A DNA stretch of 64,000 nt, from positions 496,001 through 560,000 of the forward strand of contig JAEWOE010000006.1 of assembly GCA_023460995.1 (NCBI GenBank), in the 5' to 3' direction. The notes under the pieces are model-generated. The model did not search any database. It had not been told where the DNA came from and was given only the letters and a program-made list of their open reading frames with translations. The translations under genes and the position numbers were made by a program. This document shows, piece after piece, positions 34,724 through 44,278 of this stretch. The stretch's first letter is position 1; the number at the start of each line of letters is the position of its first letter. The DNA comes from Bacillota bacterium. Its GTDB lineage: Bacteria > Bacillota_I > Bacilli_A > RF39 > UBA660.

Positions 34724-35182
34724 ATGGAACAATTTACTAGAACAGCTAGTGGTTATAATCCAGATGAAGTTAATGCATTTTTGGATAAAGTTATTAACCA
34801 TGTTGAAAAACTAGTGGATGATCTTAAAACGAAAGATGCCAAAATTAAAGAGTTAGAAGAAACAGAAAAAAGTACTGCTAGCTTAAAAGAAAAAGTTAGT
34901 CAATATGAGCGTATGGAAAGTACTTTGAATAAGGCTATCTTAATGGCTCAAAAAACATCTGACCAAATTAAGGCTAATGCTTATCGTGAGAGTGAAATGA
35001 TTGTTGATGAAGCTAAGAAAAATGCTAACCGTATTATTAATGAAGCACTATTGAAGGCTGAAAAAATTGATATGGAATCAGCTATGCTTAAACGTAATGT
35101 AACACTATTTAAACGTCGTTTAAAGGGTCTTATAGAACAACAACTTGAACTAGTTGATGATATTGAAAAAGTAGATTTTTAA
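34724..35182 (+). CDS. divIVA: DivIVA domain protein
   Basis: 152 residues. The N-terminal lipid-binding/dimerisation segment reads FTRTASGYNPDEVNAFLDKV, shorter than in Bacillus DivIVA by about a dozen residues. A long coiled coil follows (about 30-140), with a second block SDQIKANAYRESEMIVDEAK as in DivIVA/GpsB. It recruits division or growth proteins to curved membranes. It sits between sepF and ileS as in many Gram-positives, but ylmG and ylmH are absent from the interval. Confidence 0.9.
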   Translation: MEQFTRTASGYNPDEVNAFLDKVINHVEKLVDDLKTKDAKIKELEETEKSTASLKEKVSQYERMESTLNKAILMAQKTSDQIKANAYRESEMIVDEAKKNANRIINEALLKAEKIDMESAMLKRNVTLFKRRLKGLIEQQLELVDDIEKVDF

Positions 35183-35192
35183 AACAAATGAT

Positions 35193-35388
35193 AGAGACGG
35201 TATATAACGAGCTTGTGTAGAGAGATTAGTGGCTGGTGAAAACTAATTTAAGCAGTTTATATACAAATCACTCTTAATGTTTCTTATATAGAACGGTAAC
35301 TCGTTATAGTTTTAAGGTAAGTAGTAATACTTACAAATTAAGGTGGTACCACGTTATAATCACGTCCTTATATGGATGTGATTTTTTT
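35193..35388 (+). promoter_or_regulatory. T-box leader, isoleucine specific
   Basis: Stem I elements AGAGA and GGCTGGTG are visible. The probable specifier is ATC (Ile) at 35267-35269. The T-box sequence AAGGTGGTACCACG is at 35340-35353, with the terminator AATCACGTCC (35358-35367) and GGATGTGATT (35374-35383) plus T-run. No good promoter was found between divIVA and the leader, so the start may lie inside divIVA or the unit may be read through from divIVA. Confidence 0.88.
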
Positions 35389-35428
35389 GTTTTAAAAATT
35401 TATTTATAAATTAAACAGGAGGAATACA

Positions 35429-38400
35429 ATGAAAGAATTTGAAGAATTAGATAAGAGAAAAACAAGTGAAGTAGAAGAAACTATTTCTAATAAATGGGAA
35501 GAAATGGACATACTAAATGCTACTATTGAAAATAGAAGTAGTAGTGAAAATTTCGTTTTTTATGATGGTCCAGCAACTGCAAATGGTATGCCAGGAATTC
35601 ATCATATGCTTGCAAAACTTTTAAAAGATACATTTTGTAAATATAAAACAATGCAAGGGTATAAAGTACTTAGAAAAGTAGGCTGGGATACTCATGGTTT
35701 ACCAGTAGAAGTTCAAGTAGAAAAAGAATTAGGCTTTGAGGGTAAGAATGATATCGAAAAATATGGTATTAAAGAGTTTAACGAAAAGTGCCGTGAAAGT
35801 GTTTGGAAAAATGAAAAAGCTTTTAAAGATTTTACTACTAAAATGGGACAATTTATTGACTTGAAAAATCCATATATTACTTATGAAAATAATTATATTG
35901 AAACAGAGTGGTGGATATTAAAGAAATTTTTTGATCAAAACTTAATTTATGATGGATTAAAAATATTACCATATTGCCCTAGATGTGGGACTGGTCTTGC
36001 TTCTCATGAAGTAGCACAAGGATATAAAGAAATATCTGTTAATACGGTAACTGTACCGTTCAAATTGAAAGATGAAGAAAATACTTATCTTCTTGTTTGG
36101 ACAACTACACCATGGACACTTTTATCAAATGTTGCAGCTTGTGTAAATCCAAGAGAAGAATATGTAAAATGTGCTTCTAAGGGGCATAACTTTATCGTTG
36201 CAAAAAAACTTGCTAATAAAGTATTAGGTGATGATTATGTAGTATTAGATACTTATTCTGGTAAAAACTTAGAATATAGAGAATATGAACAATTATTGCC
36301 TATATTAAAAGTTAATAAAAAAGCTTTCTTCGTAACATGTGCTGATTATGTAACTATGGAAGATGGTACAGGTATTGTTCATATGGCGCCTGCTTTTGGT
36401 CAAGATGACTATGAAGTTGGACTTAAATATGATCTACCAGTACTTAATCCTGTTGATGAACAAGGATGTTATACAGAAGGACCATGGAAGGGTAGACTTG
36501 TTGTAGACTCTGAATTAGAAGTGGATATAATTAAGTATTTAGCAGCGGAAGATAAATTGTTTAGAAAACAAAAAATGGTGCATAACTATCCACACTGCTG
36601 GAGATGTAAAACACCACTTGTATATTATTCTAAACCAAGTTTATATATAAAGACTACAGCCATAAAAAATGAAATTTTGGCTGCTAACAAAAAGGTTAAT
36701 TGGTATCCTGACTTTGTTGGTGAAAAAAGATTTGGTAACTGGCTTGAAAACATGAATGACTGGGCAATTTCTAGAAATAGATATTGGGGAACACCAATAC
36801 CATTATGGAGATGTGAATGTGGTCATGATGAAATGATTGGTTCTCGTGATGAATTAATTGAAAGAGCAGTTGAAAAAATAGATCGTAGTATTGAACTTCA
36901 TAGACCATATGTTGATGATATTCATATTACATGTCCTATCTGTGGTAAAAAAATGACAAGAGTAAAAGACGTTATCGATTGCTGGTTTGATTCAGGATCA
37001 ATGCCTTTTGCGCAATATCATTATCCATTTGAAAATAAAGAATTATTTGATACACAATTTCCAGCTGATTTTATTTCAGAAGGAATTGATCAAACAAGAG
37101 GTTGGTTCTATTCATTAATAGTTATATCAACGTTTATAAAGGGATGTAGTCCATATAAAAATGTTTTAGTAAATGATTTATTACTAGATAAATTTGGTCA
37201 AAAAATGCATAAATCAAAAGGAAATGCGGTAGAACCATTTAATGTAATAAAAAATTATGGGGCTGACGCTACAAGATGGTATATGCTTTATACTTCACCA
37301 GTATGGGTACCACTTAAATTTGATGAAGATGGAATTAAGGAAATTAATTCTAAATTCTTTAATACTCTAAAAAATACTTATACATTCTTTGAAATGTATG
37401 CTAATACTGATAAAGTTGATCCTAGAACATTTAAAGTTGAATATAAAGATTTAGAAGAAATAGATAAATGGTTAATATCAAAATATAATAAGCTAGTTAA
37501 ATATGTAACAGCTAGTTTTGATGAATATGACTTGAATAAAGTTGTTAAAGCTATAACAAATTTTGTTTCAGAAGATTTATCAAATTGGTATATTAGAAGA
37601 AATAGAAGAAGATTTTGGAAATCAGAACTTGATACTTCTAAAAAAGCAGTATACCAAACTACATATGAAGTATTAGTTGGACTATGTGAATTAATCGCAC
37701 CAATCGCACCATTTACTAGTGAAGAAATTTATACAAAACTTACATGTAAAGAATCTGTACACTTATCAGATTATCCAAAATTTAATGATAAGTTGATAAA
37801 TGATAAAATAGAAGAAAGAATGGACTTAGTAAGGGATTTGATATCTATTGGTAGAAATGCTAGAGAAGAAGCAAAAATCAAAGTTCGTCAGCCTATTAGT
37901 GAAGTATTAATAGATGGAAATAATGAAAAACTAATCAGTGACTTAGTATCTTTAATAGAAGAAGAATTAAATGTTAAGAAAGTTGTTTTTGTAGATAATG
38001 TTAATAACTATATGAATTATATGGTTAAACCAAACTTCAAAATTGCTGGACCAGTATTTGGACCAAAAATCAAGTTCTTTGGCGAGGCTCTGTTAGGTCT
38101 TCCAGTAGAAGAAATTAATAAACTTCAAAAAAATCAAAATGTAACAGTAATGGTTGATAATGAAGAATTTGAAATATCTTTAGATATGGTTGACATAAGA
38201 ATAACTGCTAAAGAAGGATTTGATGTTGCTATGGAAAATAACAATTTTATTATTTTAAATACTGAACTTACTAAAGAATTAATTGAAGAAGGAATTGCAA
38301 GAGAATTCATTTCTAAAATTCAAAATATGAGAAAAACAAAAGATTATAATATAGTTGATAGAATAACTATTTATTACTGTGGTGATGAAGAGGTTATGGA

Positions 38401-38533
38401 AACTGTTAATAATCAAAAGGAATTTATTAAGAAAGAAACTCTTGCTACGGACGTTTTAGAAAAAGATAATTTAACAGAATATTTTGATTTAAATGGACAT
38501 GAAACTTATTTAGATACTGAAAGAAATGATTAA
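35429..38533 (+). CDS. ileS: Isoleucine--tRNA ligase, type 2 (eukaryotic-like)
   Basis: 1034 residues, longer than type 1 IleRS (about 930). The HIGH-like motif is GIHHMLAKL near residue 56 and the KMSKS loop is KMHKSKGN near 592-599, with His in place of Ser. CP1 editing domain in between, e.g. YLLVWTTTPWTLLSNVAACV and the zinc-type CPICGKK region; the C-terminal anticodon-binding part follows. Blocks such as WAISRNRYWGTPIPLWRCEC fit type 2 IleRS, which is known to be insensitive to mupirocin. AGGAGG precedes the ATG. Regulated by the T-box just upstream. Confidence 0.93.
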   Translation: MKEFEELDKRKTSEVEETISNKWEEMDILNATIENRSSSENFVFYDGPATANGMPGIHHMLAKLLKDTFCKYKTMQGYKVLRKVGWDTHGLPVEVQVEKELGFEGKNDIEKYGIKEFNEKCRESVWKNEKAFKDFTTKMGQFIDLKNPYITYENNYIETEWWILKKFFDQNLIYDGLKILPYCPRCGTGLASHEVAQGYKEISVNTVTVPFKLKDEENTYLLVWTTTPWTLLSNVAACVNPREEYVKCASKGHNFIVAKKLANKVLGDDYVVLDTYSGKNLEYREYEQLLPILKVNKKAFFVTCADYVTMEDGTGIVHMAPAFGQDDYEVGLKYDLPVLNPVDEQGCYTEGPWKGRLVVDSELEVDIIKYLAAEDKLFRKQKMVHNYPHCWRCKTPLVYYSKPSLYIKTTAIKNEILAANKKVNWYPDFVGEKRFGNWLENMNDWAISRNRYWGTPIPLWRCECGHDEMIGSRDELIERAVEKIDRSIELHRPYVDDIHITCPICGKKMTRVKDVIDCWFDSGSMPFAQYHYPFENKELFDTQFPADFISEGIDQTRGWFYSLIVISTFIKGCSPYKNVLVNDLLLDKFGQKMHKSKGNAVEPFNVIKNYGADATRWYMLYTSPVWVPLKFDEDGIKEINSKFFNTLKNTYTFFEMYANTDKVDPRTFKVEYKDLEEIDKWLISKYNKLVKYVTASFDEYDLNKVVKAITNFVSEDLSNWYIRRNRRRFWKSELDTSKKAVYQTTYEVLVGLCELIAPIAPFTSEEIYTKLTCKESVHLSDYPKFNDKLINDKIEERMDLVRDLISIGRNAREEAKIKVRQPISEVLIDGNNEKLISDLVSLIEEELNVKKVVFVDNVNNYMNYMVKPNFKIAGPVFGPKIKFFGEALLGLPVEEINKLQKNQNVTVMVDNEEFEISLDMVDIRITAKEGFDVAMENNNFIILNTELTKELIEEGIAREFISKIQNMRKTKDYNIVDRITIYYCGDEEVMETVNNQKEFIKKETLATDVLEKDNLTEYFDLNGHETYLDTERND

Positions 38534-38550
38534 AAGTCATTTCTTTTTTT
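38521..38550 (+). terminator. Intrinsic terminator after ileS
   Basis: AAGAAATGA (38521-38529) pairs with TCATTTCTT (38537-38545); T-run follows. The stop codon lies in the loop. Confidence 0.75.
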
Positions 38551-38555
38551 GTATG

Positions 38556-38584
38556 TTTACATTGTTTTATAAATTTGTTATACT
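38556..38584 (+). promoter_or_regulatory. Promoter of the 38610 prepilin-like pair
   Basis: -35 TTTACA (38556-38561), 17-base spacer, extended -10 TGTTATACT ending at 38584. Confidence 0.6.
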
Positions 38585-38609
38585 TATGATATAAGAGTAG
38601 GATGATAGT

Positions 38610-39680
38610 ATGATAAATGTTATAAAAAAAATGTCAAAAAATGGATTTACCTTAATAGAACTTTTGGCAGTAATTTTAATATTAGGAATTATTGCTTTAA
38701 TAGCCATACCGATGGTTACTAAATTAATAAACCAAAGTAAAAAAGAAGCTTTTGAAACATCTGTTAAAAATGTAGTAGATGCGATAGAGGATAACTGTCT
38801 TCAAGAACAAATGAAGGGAGAGCCTATTACAACGACCTATACTTTTACAAATGGTACAGTTTCCCCTTCAATTAATATTAAGGGGTCTTTACCAAAAAGT
38901 GGTACTGTAACAGTTGATTCAAGTTGCAATGCTAAAATAAATTTATCTAATGGAACTTACACTATATACAATGAATACGAAAATGGAAAAATTGTATATT
39001 TTAATCCAGAAACAGGAGCAACCTGTGATAAAGCATCTGCTGTAAGTACATTAGGAACAAAAACAGGATGTATGAAATGGTATATTTTTAATGATGATAA
39101 GTTTTCTTCAACAGTTAATATGATACTTGATCATAATACAACGGCATTAGTTGCATGGAATTCAAGTGGTACTAATGTAGCTGGACCTAATGAAGTATTA
39201 AGTCAATTAAAAACAGATACAAGTTCTTGGCTTGGTGTTGACTTAAGAACTGATAAGTACAGTGTTAAGACTCAAACTTCAGATGGTATGGCAGCGGATT
39301 ATACAATTAATTATTCGACTTATAGAGCAAGATTAATTAATGCAGATGAAATAGCAAAAATAAGTGGTAAGACTAGTTTTAATGTAGAAGATGATCCGGA
39401 TTGGTTTTATTTAGATAGTAATACACATGATCAAGTAGCCACTCAACAAGGGCAAAGTTCATATGCTTGGTTATTTGACTATACAGGTGGATGTTTTGTC
39501 AATGGATGTAATTTTGAAAATTATGGTACTGCTGGTTACTGGACTAGTTCTTTAAGTAAAGGTAGTTACAGGTATGCTTGGCGTATAAATAATGCAGGAA
39601 TTTTAGATTATGACTATGCTGATGATACTTCAGAAGATGGAATCAGGCCTGTTATTACAATATCTAAAACAGATTTTTAA
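38610..39680 (+). CDS. Prepilin-like protein with C-terminal DUF6273-like domain
   Basis: 356 residues. Prepilin signal SKNGFTLIELLAVILILGI with Gly before Phe and Glu at +5, then the pilin-like head with two cysteines around IKGSLPKSGTVTVDSSC, as in the LRR proteins. From about 130, a domain with GCMKWYIF, YTINYSTYRARLINADEI, YWTSSLSKGSYRYAWRINN and GIRPVITISK matches the DUF6273-type/lectin-like fold seen in many gut surface proteins. The start could be 38610 or 38631; ATG 38610 follows TAGGATGATAG. The paralogue is 27 bases downstream in the same unit. Role as a pilin-anchored surface protein is inferred. Confidence 0.82.
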   Translation: MINVIKKMSKNGFTLIELLAVILILGIIALIAIPMVTKLINQSKKEAFETSVKNVVDAIEDNCLQEQMKGEPITTTYTFTNGTVSPSINIKGSLPKSGTVTVDSSCNAKINLSNGTYTIYNEYENGKIVYFNPETGATCDKASAVSTLGTKTGCMKWYIFNDDKFSSTVNMILDHNTTALVAWNSSGTNVAGPNEVLSQLKTDTSSWLGVDLRTDKYSVKTQTSDGMAADYTINYSTYRARLINADEIAKISGKTSFNVEDDPDWFYLDSNTHDQVATQQGQSSYAWLFDYTGGCFVNGCNFENYGTAGYWTSSLSKGSYRYAWRINNAGILDYDYADDTSEDGIRPVITISKTDF

Positions 39681-39707
39681 TTAAATTAGTAAATGGAGGA
39701 TAAAAAT

Positions 39708-40805
39708 ATGAAAAAAAAGGGTTTTACCCTAATTGAACTTTTAGCAGTTATATTAATACTTGGAATAATTACATTAATAGCAATACCTATTGTTAGTAAA
39801 ATTTTATCACAAAGTAAAAAAAGTTCCTTCGAAACAACAATAAATAATGTTGTAAGCGCAATTGAAGACACATGTCGTCTTCAACAACTAAAAAATCAAG
39901 AAACAACTTCTACATATACTTTTCTAGATGGCTTAGTTTCTCCAGCACTTTCAGTAAAGGGAAAATTGCCTAAAACTGGTGTTGTAAAAGTTGATTCTAA
40001 CTGTAATACAGTTTTTAGCTTAACCAATGAATCATATACTGCCAACAAAACAAATCCAATAGCGGATTTCTCAGTAATAAATGGTAGCACTGTAGATTTA
40101 GAAATACATAACGTTTATGATGATGGAACAGCTGTTTATTTTAATCCAAACACTGGTGAAAAATGTAATTCTACTAGTGCCATAAGTACAACAGGAACAA
40201 AAAGTGGTTGTATGAAATGGTATGCATTTGGTGATACAGGATATGACAATGAAAATTTAAATCTTATCTTAGATCATAATACATCATCTTCTATTTGGAG
40301 TTCAACTGGTGATAATTTAACAGGTCCTAATGCACTTCTTAATCAATTGAAAATAGATACTGACTCTTGGACTGGATTAACTAATAGAACGGATAATTAT
40401 ACTCTAAATAATGGTATTTCAAACTATACTATTAATTATTCTACGTATAAAGCAAGGTTGATTACAGCTAATGAATTAGCTAAAATATCAAAGTATATAA
40501 CTTTTAATGAGCTTACAAGTTATGGCTGGTTCTATTTATCTACTAATACTCAAGAACAACAAGCAATGAGTAAAGGTCAAAATTTATATAGTTGGTTATT
40601 TGATTATACTAATCAGTGTACTGTTGCAGGATGTAAAAATATTGATGACAGTACATATGGATATTGGACAGCTACAGCAAGTGGAAGTCATTCACTAGTA
40701 GCCTGGAGAGTTGACCATTTAGGTAATGTTAATTATGGTGCTATTTATGATGGTGGTCGCGGGGTAAGACCAGTTATTACAATATCAAAAACAGTAATTG
40801 AGTAA
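39708..40805 (+). CDS. Prepilin-like protein with C-terminal DUF6273-like domain (paralogue)
   Basis: 365 residues from ATG 39708, 7 bases after GGAGG; an in-frame ATG at 39693 sits on the ribosome binding site. Same layout as the preceding gene: KKKGFTLIELLAVILILGI, a head with CRLQQL... and GKLPKTGVVKVDSNC, then a DUF6273-like part with GCMKWYAF, YTINYSTYKARLITANEL, YGYWTATASGSHS and GVRPVITISK. About half of the positions agree with the neighbour by eye, so the pair is a fairly old tandem duplication. Co-transcribed with the upstream copy. Confidence 0.82.
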   Translation: MKKKGFTLIELLAVILILGIITLIAIPIVSKILSQSKKSSFETTINNVVSAIEDTCRLQQLKNQETTSTYTFLDGLVSPALSVKGKLPKTGVVKVDSNCNTVFSLTNESYTANKTNPIADFSVINGSTVDLEIHNVYDDGTAVYFNPNTGEKCNSTSAISTTGTKSGCMKWYAFGDTGYDNENLNLILDHNTSSSIWSSTGDNLTGPNALLNQLKIDTDSWTGLTNRTDNYTLNNGISNYTINYSTYKARLITANELAKISKYITFNELTSYGWFYLSTNTQEQQAMSKGQNLYSWLFDYTNQCTVAGCKNIDDSTYGYWTATASGSHSLVAWRVDHLGNVNYGAIYDGGRGVRPVITISKTVIE

Positions 40806-40809
40806 ATAA

Positions 40810-40839
40810 AAAATCACTAGTTATACTGGTGATTTTTTT
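40810..40839. terminator. Bidirectional terminator between prepilin pair and rpmB
   Basis: AAAATCACTAGT (40810-40821) pairs with ACTGGTGATTTT (40825-40836), flanked by A-run and T-run, so it can serve both converging genes. Confidence 0.75.
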
Positions 40840-40859
40840 GCACAAAAAAACCACTAAAA

Positions 40860-41039
40860 TTATGCAGTTTTAGCAGTTTTCTTTAATGTTCTAAGTTCTC
40901 TTGCAGTCATTATAACTGTTTCACCATTATCTAATTTAACTTTTTGATAATTAGGTTTGAAAGCATGTCTTGTACTGTTGCAAGCATGAGATCTTCTATT
41001 TCCAAATAATGGAGTAGTGTTACTAACTTTTGTAGCCAT
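40860..41039 (-). CDS. rpmB: 50S ribosomal protein L28
   Basis: 59 residues on the minus strand from ATG at 41039 to TAA at 40860. The sequence begins MATKVSNTTPLFGNRRSHAC, with the L28 core NRRSHACNSTRHAFKPNYQK and then VIMTARELRTLK. The GNxxSHAxNxT pattern is diagnostic. The N-terminal CxxC type zinc site of some L28 proteins is absent. AAGGAGGAATAAAC precedes the start on the minus strand. It is one of only two minus-strand genes found. Confidence 0.9.
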   Translation of the reverse strand: MATKVSNTTPLFGNRRSHACNSTRHAFKPNYQKVKLDNGETVIMTARELRTLKKTAKTA

Positions 41040-41053
41040 GTTTATTCCTCCTT

Positions 41054-41071
41054 ACAAAATTATAATTTTGT
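41054..41071 (-). promoter_or_regulatory. Leader hairpin of rpmB
   Basis: ACAAAATTATAATTTTGT is a perfect inverted repeat (7-base arms, 4-base loop) placed directly before AAGGAGG in the rpmB mRNA leader. It could be a landing site for autoregulation or just stabilise the leader. Confidence 0.45.
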
Positions 41072-41083
41072 CCACGCTATATA

Positions 41084-41112
41084 ACTTTATCATAAAATAT
41101 CCAATAAGTCAA
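41084..41112 (-). promoter_or_regulatory. rpmB promoter
   Basis: Minus strand: -35 TTGACT (41107-41112), 17-base spacer, extended -10 TGATAAAGT (TAAAGT at 41084-41089). Confidence 0.65.
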
Positions 41113-41222
41113 ACATTTATAAGAAAAAAACATATAAATTATTGTTATTTAAAGGATTATCTAAAGTTATAAAGAAACATATATTTAGGATATATCCAAC
41201 TATATTTTATAAATTGGCTCCC

Positions 41223-41241
41223 ATGTTATCAATAGTAACAT
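41223..41241. repeat. Small inverted repeat upstream of dnaE
   Basis: ATGTTA and TAACAT separated by 7 bases, located between the divergent rpmB and dnaE promoters. Function unknown. Confidence 0.35.
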
Positions 41242-41269
41242 AAAACAATTACTTATTCAATTATATTAG

Positions 41270-41298
41270 TTCAAATAATTATATAAATATGATAAAAT
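41270..41298 (+). promoter_or_regulatory. dnaE promoter
   Basis: -35 TTCAAA (41270-41275), 17-base spacer, extended -10 TGATAAAAT ending at 41298. Confidence 0.5.
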
Positions 41299-41319
41299 TA
41301 TCTTAGAGGAGGTGAACTT

Positions 41320-44235
41320 ATGTATGCACCACTTTATGTAAAAACAAATAATTCGTTACTAGAAAGTATGATTAGGATAGAAGAGTTAATAGAATTTGCT
41401 AAAGCAAATAATATAAAAGCTTTAACCATAACGGATAATCGTATGTATGGAGTAATGGAATTTTATAAAGCCTGCACTTCAAATGGCATTAAACCAATTA
41501 TTGGTTTAGAAATTATCATGGAAACAAAAATAGTATTATATGCTAAAGATATACTAGGATATAAGAATTTAGTTAAGTTATCAACTATTGCTTCTGAAAG
41601 AACATTAACAGTAAATGAACTAAAAATATATTCTCAAAACTTAATTTGTATTGTTCCTTACGATTCGATTAATTTATATCAAACATTGAGTACTTTTTAT
41701 AATGATATTTATAAATCTTATAAAAATAGTGATGAAAAAGATAACTTATTTGGTGATAATTTAATATATATGAATGAAACACTTTATATAAACAAGAGTG
41801 ACAGTGAGTATTTACCATATCTTCATGGCATTAAAGACGGAATTATGGCATCTAATGTAAAACTTAATGTTAAGAATAATTTTATTGTTACTGAAGAAAT
41901 AATGGCTAAGTATTTTCCGAAACATTTAGACAGCAATAAAAAAATAGCAGAAATGTGTAATGTAGAAATAAGTTACACACCGGATTTACTTCCTAAATAT
42001 AAGTGCCCAAATAATATGGAAAGTTTTGACTATTTAAAAAAACTTTGTATTGAAGGCCTTAAAAGAATATTTGGTACTACTGTCAGTAATGTTTATAAAG
42101 AAAGACTTAAATATGAGTTAGATATTATAAACAAAATGGGTTTTTGCAACTATTTTTTAGTAGTATGGGATTTTGTAAAATATGCTAAGGAAAATGGTAT
42201 ATATATTGGTCCTGGCAGAGGATCAGCGGCAGGAGCACTAGTTTCTTATGTACTTGATATTACTACTATTGATCCTATAAAATATAATTTATTTTTTGAA
42301 AGGTTTCTAAATCCTGAGAGAATTTCAATGCCCGATATTGATATAGATATACAAGATAATAAAAGAGAAGATTTAATTAACTATTGTATAAATAAATATG
42401 GGGAAAAGAGAGTTGTTCCAATTATTGCATTTGGAACGCTTGCTTCAAAACAAGTTATTCGTGATGTAGGAAGAACTATGGATGTGGATCTTCAAATAAT
42501 TGATTACATTTGTAAAAGTTTAGATTCTAGACTATCTTTAAAAGAAAATATAAGAAATAATAAGAGACTTGCTGATTACATAGATATGGATGAGGAATTA
42601 ACCAAATTATATGAAGTAGCTTCTAAATTTGAAGGGTTAAAGCGTCATACAACTATACATGCTGCAGGTATAATTATGTCAGAAGTTAATATTGATGATA
42701 TAGTACCTCTTGATAAAAGTCATGAAGGTTTTTATACAACAGCCTATTCGATGAACTATTTAGAGGAATTAGGACTTCTTAAAATGGACTTTTTAGCAAT
42801 TAAAAATTTAACTATAATTCATAATATAATTAATGATATAGGTGGTAATCTTACCTTTGATAACATACCAGAAAGTGACGATAAGGCTTTAAAGGTATTT
42901 ACTGATGTTGATACACTTGGAATATTTCAGTTTGAATCACAAGGTATGATGAACTTTTTGCGTAAGTTTAGGCCGTCATCATTTGAAGATGTTTTTGCGG
43001 CAATTGCGCTTTATAGACCTGGACCAATGCAAAATATAGATATGTATATTAAAAGAAAACAAGGTAAGGAGACAATTGATTATTATCATGAATCATTAAC
43101 TGATATACTTAAAAATACTTATGGAATATTTATATATCAAGAACAAATTATGCAAGTGGCATCAGTAATGGCAGGGTATTCACTTGGTGAAGCAGATTTA
43201 TTAAGAAAAGCCATGAGTAAAAAGAAAGAAGATATACTTGTTAAAGAAAAAGACAAGTTTATTACAAGAAGTGTTGAACGAGGTTATGATAAAGATCTTA
43301 GCGTAAAAGTATATGAAGTTATTCATAGCTTTGCATCATATGGATTTAACCGCTCTCATTCTGTTGCATATTCTATGGTAGCTTATCGTATGGCTTATTT
43401 AAAAAGTCATTATCCACTTTACTTCATGAAAGAGTTACTTACTACTTTTATGGGAAGTGAAACAAAAACAAAAGAATATATTTATGAATGCAAAACACGT
43501 GGTATAAATGTACTTAAACCAAGTATAAATTACAGTAGTAATATTTATACAGTTGATTTAGATGCAATTAGATATCCATTAACTGGTATTAAAGGGTTAG
43601 GCAACAATGTAGCTCTTTCCATCATTGAAGAAAGAAAAAAGGAAGCTTTTAAAGATATATATGACTTTTTCAAAAGATGTTATAATAAACCTGTTAATAA
43701 AAAAGTAATAGAAAATTTAATTTATGCTGGTGCTTTGGAAGAATTTGGATTTAATAGAAAAACTCTTATTATGAACTTAGATGAATTAATTAATTATAGT
43801 GATATAAGTGGTGGTTTTGACGATGAATTCAACTTAAAACCAGAGATAAAAATATATGAAGAATTCAGCAAAAGAGATATTTTAATGGAAGAATTAAATA
43901 CTTTTGGATTTTATTTAACTAATCATCCAGTAACGGAGTATAAAAATAAAGCCGGTTTAGTCCAAATAAATGAACTAGATAAATATTTTGATAGGGTAAT
44001 TAATATAGTATTACTAGTAGATAGAAAAAATGAAGTTACTACTAAGAAAAATGATAAGATGTTATTTATTACTGGTAGTGATGAAATAAGCAATGTAGAT
44101 GTTGTTTTGTTTCCATCTATTTATGAAAAATATCCTAATATAAATGTTGGTGATGTTCTTGGAATAAATGCAAAAGTTGAAAAAAGATTTGATAAATATC
44201 AATTAGTTGTTAACACGATAAAATACTTGTGTTAA
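41320..44235 (+). CDS. dnaE: DNA polymerase III alpha subunit (DnaE)
   Basis: 971 residues, C-family polymerase. The N-terminal PHP domain (about 1-200) has lost the usual histidines: YVKTNNSLL instead of HxHxxYSLL and TDNRMYG instead of TDHGNMYG, so no PHP metal activity is expected. The catalytic core includes GPGRGSAAGALVSYVLDI (about 297-314) and MPDIDIDI with the catalytic aspartates near 338. A helix-hairpin-helix region and a C-terminal OB fold complete the protein. GGAGGTGA precedes the ATG. A companion PolC is not in the window. Confidence 0.93.
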   Translation: MYAPLYVKTNNSLLESMIRIEELIEFAKANNIKALTITDNRMYGVMEFYKACTSNGIKPIIGLEIIMETKIVLYAKDILGYKNLVKLSTIASERTLTVNELKIYSQNLICIVPYDSINLYQTLSTFYNDIYKSYKNSDEKDNLFGDNLIYMNETLYINKSDSEYLPYLHGIKDGIMASNVKLNVKNNFIVTEEIMAKYFPKHLDSNKKIAEMCNVEISYTPDLLPKYKCPNNMESFDYLKKLCIEGLKRIFGTTVSNVYKERLKYELDIINKMGFCNYFLVVWDFVKYAKENGIYIGPGRGSAAGALVSYVLDITTIDPIKYNLFFERFLNPERISMPDIDIDIQDNKREDLINYCINKYGEKRVVPIIAFGTLASKQVIRDVGRTMDVDLQIIDYICKSLDSRLSLKENIRNNKRLADYIDMDEELTKLYEVASKFEGLKRHTTIHAAGIIMSEVNIDDIVPLDKSHEGFYTTAYSMNYLEELGLLKMDFLAIKNLTIIHNIINDIGGNLTFDNIPESDDKALKVFTDVDTLGIFQFESQGMMNFLRKFRPSSFEDVFAAIALYRPGPMQNIDMYIKRKQGKETIDYYHESLTDILKNTYGIFIYQEQIMQVASVMAGYSLGEADLLRKAMSKKKEDILVKEKDKFITRSVERGYDKDLSVKVYEVIHSFASYGFNRSHSVAYSMVAYRMAYLKSHYPLYFMKELLTTFMGSETKTKEYIYECKTRGINVLKPSINYSSNIYTVDLDAIRYPLTGIKGLGNNVALSIIEERKKEAFKDIYDFFKRCYNKPVNKKVIENLIYAGALEEFGFNRKTLIMNLDELINYSDISGGFDDEFNLKPEIKIYEEFSKRDILMEELNTFGFYLTNHPVTEYKNKAGLVQINELDKYFDRVINIVLLVDRKNEVTTKKNDKMLFITGSDEISNVDVVLFPSIYEKYPNINVGDVLGINAKVEKRFDKYQLVVNTIKYLC

Positions 44236-44278
44236 ATTTAATAATATATTATAATTATGCAAGAAGGGATTGAATTAA

